Assembly (NCBI GenBank): GCA_948847595.1
Contig: CAQOGY010000001.1
Location: forward strand, 372,001-436,000
Source of the DNA: an uncultured Bacteroides sp.
GTDB taxonomy: Bacteria; Bacteroidota; Bacteroidia; Bacteroidales; Bacteroidaceae
Reading direction: 5' to 3'
Length of the DNA stretch: 64,000 nt
The position numbers and the translations under genes were made by a program. Positions 60,890 through 64,000 of the stretch are shown in pieces; the stretch's first letter is position 1, and each line of letters begins with the position of its first letter. Under the pieces are notes generated by a model that was given only the letters and a program-made list of their open reading frames with translations, made no database searches and was not told the origin of the DNA.

Positions 60890-62365
60890 ATGGCAAATCA
60901 GAATAAAACAGATATCGGACTTATCGGCTTGGCCGTGATGGGCGAGAATCTAGCTTTAAATATGGAAAGTAAGGGATGGCATGTCTCAGTTTATAACCGT
61001 ACCGTTCCCGGAGTGGAAGAAGGAGTAGTAGACCGCTTTATGAACGGTCGTGCAAAAGGTAAAAATATCGAAGGATTCACAGATATAAAAGCTTTTGTAG
61101 ATTCAATAGCTACCCCTCGGAAAATAATGATGATGGTTCGTGCCGGAAGTCCGGTAGACGAACTGATGGATCAGCTTTTTCCGTTACTTTCACCTGGAGA
61201 TATTCTTATCGACGGTGGTAATTCCAATTATGAAGATACCAACCGTCGTGTCAAGCTTGCCGAGTCGAAAGGTTTCCTTTTCGTCGGCAGCGGTGTGTCC
61301 GGTGGTGAAGAAGGCGCTTTGAACGGTGCTTCCATCATGCCCGGTGGTTCGGAAAAAGCATGGCCGGAAGTGAAACCGATTCTTCAGAGCATTGCGGCGA
61401 AAGCGCCGGACGGTACTCCTTGCTGTCAATGGGTGGGGCCGGCAGGTTCCGGTCACTTCGTGAAGATGATTCACAACGGTATCGAATATGGCGATATGCA
61501 GTTGATTGCCGAAGCCTATTGGGTGATGAAGAAACTGCTCGATTTGAATAATGAAGAAATGGCGGATGTTTTCTCCCGTTGGAATGAAGGCAAACTTCGC
61601 AGTTACCTTATCGAAATCACTGCCAACATCTTGCGTCATAAAGACAAAGCCGGCGGTTATCTCATAGACAAGATACTGGATGCTGCCGGACAGAAAGGGA
61701 CAGGCAAATGGTCGGTCATCAATGCCATGGAACTGGGCATGCCGCTAGGACTGATTGCTACGGCCGTGTTCGAACGCAGTCTCTCCGCCCAGAAAGATTT
61801 GCGCCGCCTGGCTTCCAGACAATTCCAGTGCCAACATACACAACCTATATATAATAAGGTGGAACTCGTCAAGGATATTTTCTCTGCCCTTTATGCTTCC
61901 AAACTCGTCTCTTATGCCCAGGGATTCGCCGTGTTGCAACGCGCTTCCGACGCTTTCGACTGGCATCTCGACCTGGCTTCCATTGCCCGTATGTGGCGTG
62001 GTGGATGCATCATACGCAGTATATTCCTGAATGACATTGCGGCTGCCTTCGAAGCCACCGACAAGCCTGAACACTTGTTGTTGGCTCCTTATTTCAAAGA
62101 AGAAATGAAAACGTTACTCCCCGGTTGGAAGAGCCTCGTGGCCGAAGCTATGAAAGAAGAGCTTCCTGTTCCCGCTTTCTCTTCTGCCTTGAATTATTTC
62201 TATTCGCTCACTTCCGCCGATTTGCCCGCCAACCTTGTGCAGGCACAGCGTGACTACTTCGGCGCGCACACGTTCGAACGTAAGGACGAACTGCGCGGAC
62301 AGTTCTTCCATGAAAACTGGACAGGACACGGTGGCGATACGAAATCGGGCACATACAACGTTTGA
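60890..62365 (+). CDS. gnd: 6-phosphogluconate dehydrogenase, decarboxylating
   Basis: 491 residues from ATG 60890; a TTG start seven codons upstream is less likely. NADP-binding GLAVMGENLALNM (about 14-26), substrate motif SGVSGGEEGA (about 130-139), catalytic Lys in HFVKMIHNGIEYGDM (about 190-204) and the C-terminal HENWTGHGGD. It makes ribulose-5-phosphate, CO2 and NADPH. First gene of gnd-zwf-pgl, 55 bp before zwf. Confidence 0.97.
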   Translation: MANQNKTDIGLIGLAVMGENLALNMESKGWHVSVYNRTVPGVEEGVVDRFMNGRAKGKNIEGFTDIKAFVDSIATPRKIMMMVRAGSPVDELMDQLFPLLSPGDILIDGGNSNYEDTNRRVKLAESKGFLFVGSGVSGGEEGALNGASIMPGGSEKAWPEVKPILQSIAAKAPDGTPCCQWVGPAGSGHFVKMIHNGIEYGDMQLIAEAYWVMKKLLDLNNEEMADVFSRWNEGKLRSYLIEITANILRHKDKAGGYLIDKILDAAGQKGTGKWSVINAMELGMPLGLIATAVFERSLSAQKDLRRLASRQFQCQHTQPIYNKVELVKDIFSALYASKLVSYAQGFAVLQRASDAFDWHLDLASIARMWRGGCIIRSIFLNDIAAAFEATDKPEHLLLAPYFKEEMKTLLPGWKSLVAEAMKEELPVPAFSSALNYFYSLTSADLPANLVQAQRDYFGAHTFERKDELRGQFFHENWTGHGGDTKSGTYNV

Positions 62366-62420
62366 CAGTATATGGTGAAGTAATAAGATTGTTTTATAAG
62401 TAAGAGATAAAAAAGCGACA

Positions 62421-63917
62421 ATGGATAAATTTGCAATGATTATTTTCGGTGCGTCCGGCGACCTTACCAAGCGTAAGCTGATGCCTGCCCTTTACTCTCT
62501 CTTCCGTGAAAAACGGTTGACCGGAGATTATAGCATATTGGGTATCGGACGTACAATCTATTCTGACGAGGACTACCGTTCCTATATATTAGGTGAACTT
62601 CAGACATTCGTAAAGTCCGAAGAGCAGGATGCGGCGCTGATGGATGCCTTTATTTCCCATCTGTATTACTTGCCGATGGATCCGGCAAAAGAAGAAGGTT
62701 ACCCGACACTCCGCCAACGACTGGTGGAGTTGACGAATGAGGTAGACCCCGACAACCTGCTGTTCTATCTCGCCACTCCGCCGTCACTTTACGGTGTAGT
62801 ACCCTTGCATCTGAAAGCAGCCGGACTCAATACTCCCCATTCACGTATCATCGTAGAGAAGCCTTTCGGTTACGACCTCGAATCGGCACGCGAACTGAAT
62901 AAAATCTATGCTTCTGTTTTCAACGAACAGCAGATTTACCGTATCGATCATTTCCTCGGTAAAGAGACTGCCCAGAACGTACTCGCTTTCCGCTTTGCCA
63001 ACGGTATCTTCGAACCCCTTTGGAACAGGAATTATATCGACTACGTAGAAATCACGGCAGTCGAGAATCTCGGCATCGAACAGCGCGGCGGCTTCTACGA
63101 AACGGCAGGCGCCCTGCGTGATATGGTGCAGAATCATCTTATCCAGCTTGTAGCCCTCACGGCTATGGAACCGCCTGCTGTCTTCAATGCGGACAACTTC
63201 CGTAACGAAGTCGTGAAAGTCTACGAATCTCTGACCCCGTTGAATGAAGTCGACTTGAACGAACATATCGTTCGCGGACAATATACGGCTTCCGCCAATA
63301 AGAAAGGTTACCGTGAAGAAAAAGGCGTATCTCCCGATTCGCGCACGGAAACTTATATTGCCATGAAACTGGGTATCAGCAACTGGCGTTGGAGCGGCGT
63401 TCCGTTCTATATCCGCACAGGTAAGCAGATGCCGACAAAGGTGACGGAAATTGTAGTTCATTTCCGTGAAACACCTCATCAGATGTTCCATTGTGCCGGT
63501 GGCAACTGTCCACGGGCGAATAAATTGATTCTTCGTTTGCAGCCGAACGAAGGAATAGTGCTCAAGATTGGTATGAAAGTTCCCGGCGCAGGTTTTGAAG
63601 TACGCCAGGTAACGATGGATTTCAGTTATGCCCAGTTGGGTGGTGTACCTAGCGGTGACGCTTATGCGCGCCTGATAGACGACTGTATCCAAGGTGATCC
63701 GACCTTATTTACTCGAAGTGACGCAGTGGAAGCTTCATGGAATTTCTTCGATCCGGTACTCCGTTATTGGAAAGAAAATCCTGATGCGCCTCTTTACGGC
63801 TACCCTGCAGGTACGTGGGGGCCTTTGGAAAGTGAAGCCATGATGCACGAACATGGGGCCGACTGGACAAATCCCTGTAAGAATTTGACGAACACAGATC
63901 AATATTGTGAATTATGA
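62421..63917 (+). CDS. zwf: Glucose-6-phosphate 1-dehydrogenase
   Basis: 498 residues. N-terminal GASGDLTKRKL (about 9-19), EKPFGYDL (about 147-154) and active-site RIDHFLGKE (about 175-183) are exact family signatures. It oxidises glucose-6-phosphate to 6-phosphogluconolactone with NADP+. Its stop overlaps the pgl start (ATGA), so the next enzyme is translationally coupled. Confidence 0.98.
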   Translation: MDKFAMIIFGASGDLTKRKLMPALYSLFREKRLTGDYSILGIGRTIYSDEDYRSYILGELQTFVKSEEQDAALMDAFISHLYYLPMDPAKEEGYPTLRQRLVELTNEVDPDNLLFYLATPPSLYGVVPLHLKAAGLNTPHSRIIVEKPFGYDLESARELNKIYASVFNEQQIYRIDHFLGKETAQNVLAFRFANGIFEPLWNRNYIDYVEITAVENLGIEQRGGFYETAGALRDMVQNHLIQLVALTAMEPPAVFNADNFRNEVVKVYESLTPLNEVDLNEHIVRGQYTASANKKGYREEKGVSPDSRTETYIAMKLGISNWRWSGVPFYIRTGKQMPTKVTEIVVHFRETPHQMFHCAGGNCPRANKLILRLQPNEGIVLKIGMKVPGAGFEVRQVTMDFSYAQLGGVPSGDAYARLIDDCIQGDPTLFTRSDAVEASWNFFDPVLRYWKENPDAPLYGYPAGTWGPLESEAMMHEHGADWTNPCKNLTNTDQYCEL

Positions 63918-64000
63918 AATTAGAAGTTTTTCCCTCGTCCATAGAGACGTCCCGTGAGCTGATACTCCGCTTGGTGGAAATTATGAAAGAAGAACCGGGT
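63914..64000 (+). CDS. pgl: 6-phosphogluconolactonase, 5' part (cut by window end)
   Basis: 29 codons are visible from the ATG that overlaps the zwf stop: MKLEVFPSSIETSREL and on. Position in the operon and the start of the sequence fit DevB/Pgl-type lactonases, which hydrolyse the product of zwf before gnd acts. The catalytic part lies outside the window. Confidence 0.8.
   Translation, partial: MKLEVFPSSIETSRELILRLVEIMKEEPG

Overview
The window is a chromosomal segment of a gut Bacteroides, probably close to the B. thetaiotaomicron/ovatus group; the species cannot be fixed from the sequence alone. Supporting signs are a SusC/SusD polysaccharide utilisation locus (PUL), many lipoproteins, sparse Shine-Dalgarno sites, and repeated use of the Bacteroides -7 promoter box TAnnTTTG a few tens of bases before start codons. 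That box decides several starts below. There is no plasmid or phage backbone.

Layout. (1) 1-15409 is a host-glycan PUL: a partial SGNH esterase, a three-domain SGNH/sialate-O-acetylesterase/NanM-like protein, a GH2 beta-mannosidase, two GH20 hexosaminidases with overlapping start and stop codons, and a SusC/SusD pair. Together these fit deacetylation and sequential trimming of sialylated, N-acetylglucosamine- and mannose-containing host glycans. No regulator is inside the window. (2) 15465-20281: an AT-rich orphan two-TM protein, grpE-dnaJ, and a divergent ABC-F ATPase whose second nucleotide site is degenerate. (3) 20524-25549: an accessory module seen recurrently in Bacteroides (VirE/primase-like protein, small protein, DUF4248, HU-like protein, T7-lysozyme-like amidase, 33-residue smalltalk protein), with several unusual repeat arrays. 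(4) 25659-35199: a two-protein RHS/YD-repeat toxin locus. The second protein is interrupted by a single nonsense codon just before its polymorphic toxin tip. A downstream orphan tip (HExxH metallopeptidase plus lipoprotein immunity candidate) carries a 329-bp, about 96% identical copy of the core in which the codon is intact.

(5) 35273-45674: a BspA-like LRR protein, CPBP protease, Tex, a translationally coupled histidine kinase/5'-nucleotidase pair, AraC and Crp regulators, and a lipoprotein. (6) 45704-49998: tRNA-Glu and tRNA-Ser, a helically phased 11-bp repeat array, a candidate small RNA, a RavA/ViaA-like ATPase-VWA pair, and a small lipoprotein. (7) 50253-64000: mostly housekeeping: an AspT-family transporter, class III fructose-1,6-bisphosphatase, a repeat-rich surface protein, acyl-CoA ligase, gmd-fcl for GDP-L-fucose, a dicarboxylate/amino-acid symporter, and the oxidative pentose-phosphate operon gnd-zwf-pgl, cut by the window end.

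The most unusual signals are the repairable RHS toxin switch, a 21-bp iteron-like repeat at two sites 33 kb apart, the VirE-HU-amidase-smalltalk module with its heptamer array, the half-dead ABC-F protein, and the candidate sRNA beside phased 11-bp repeats.
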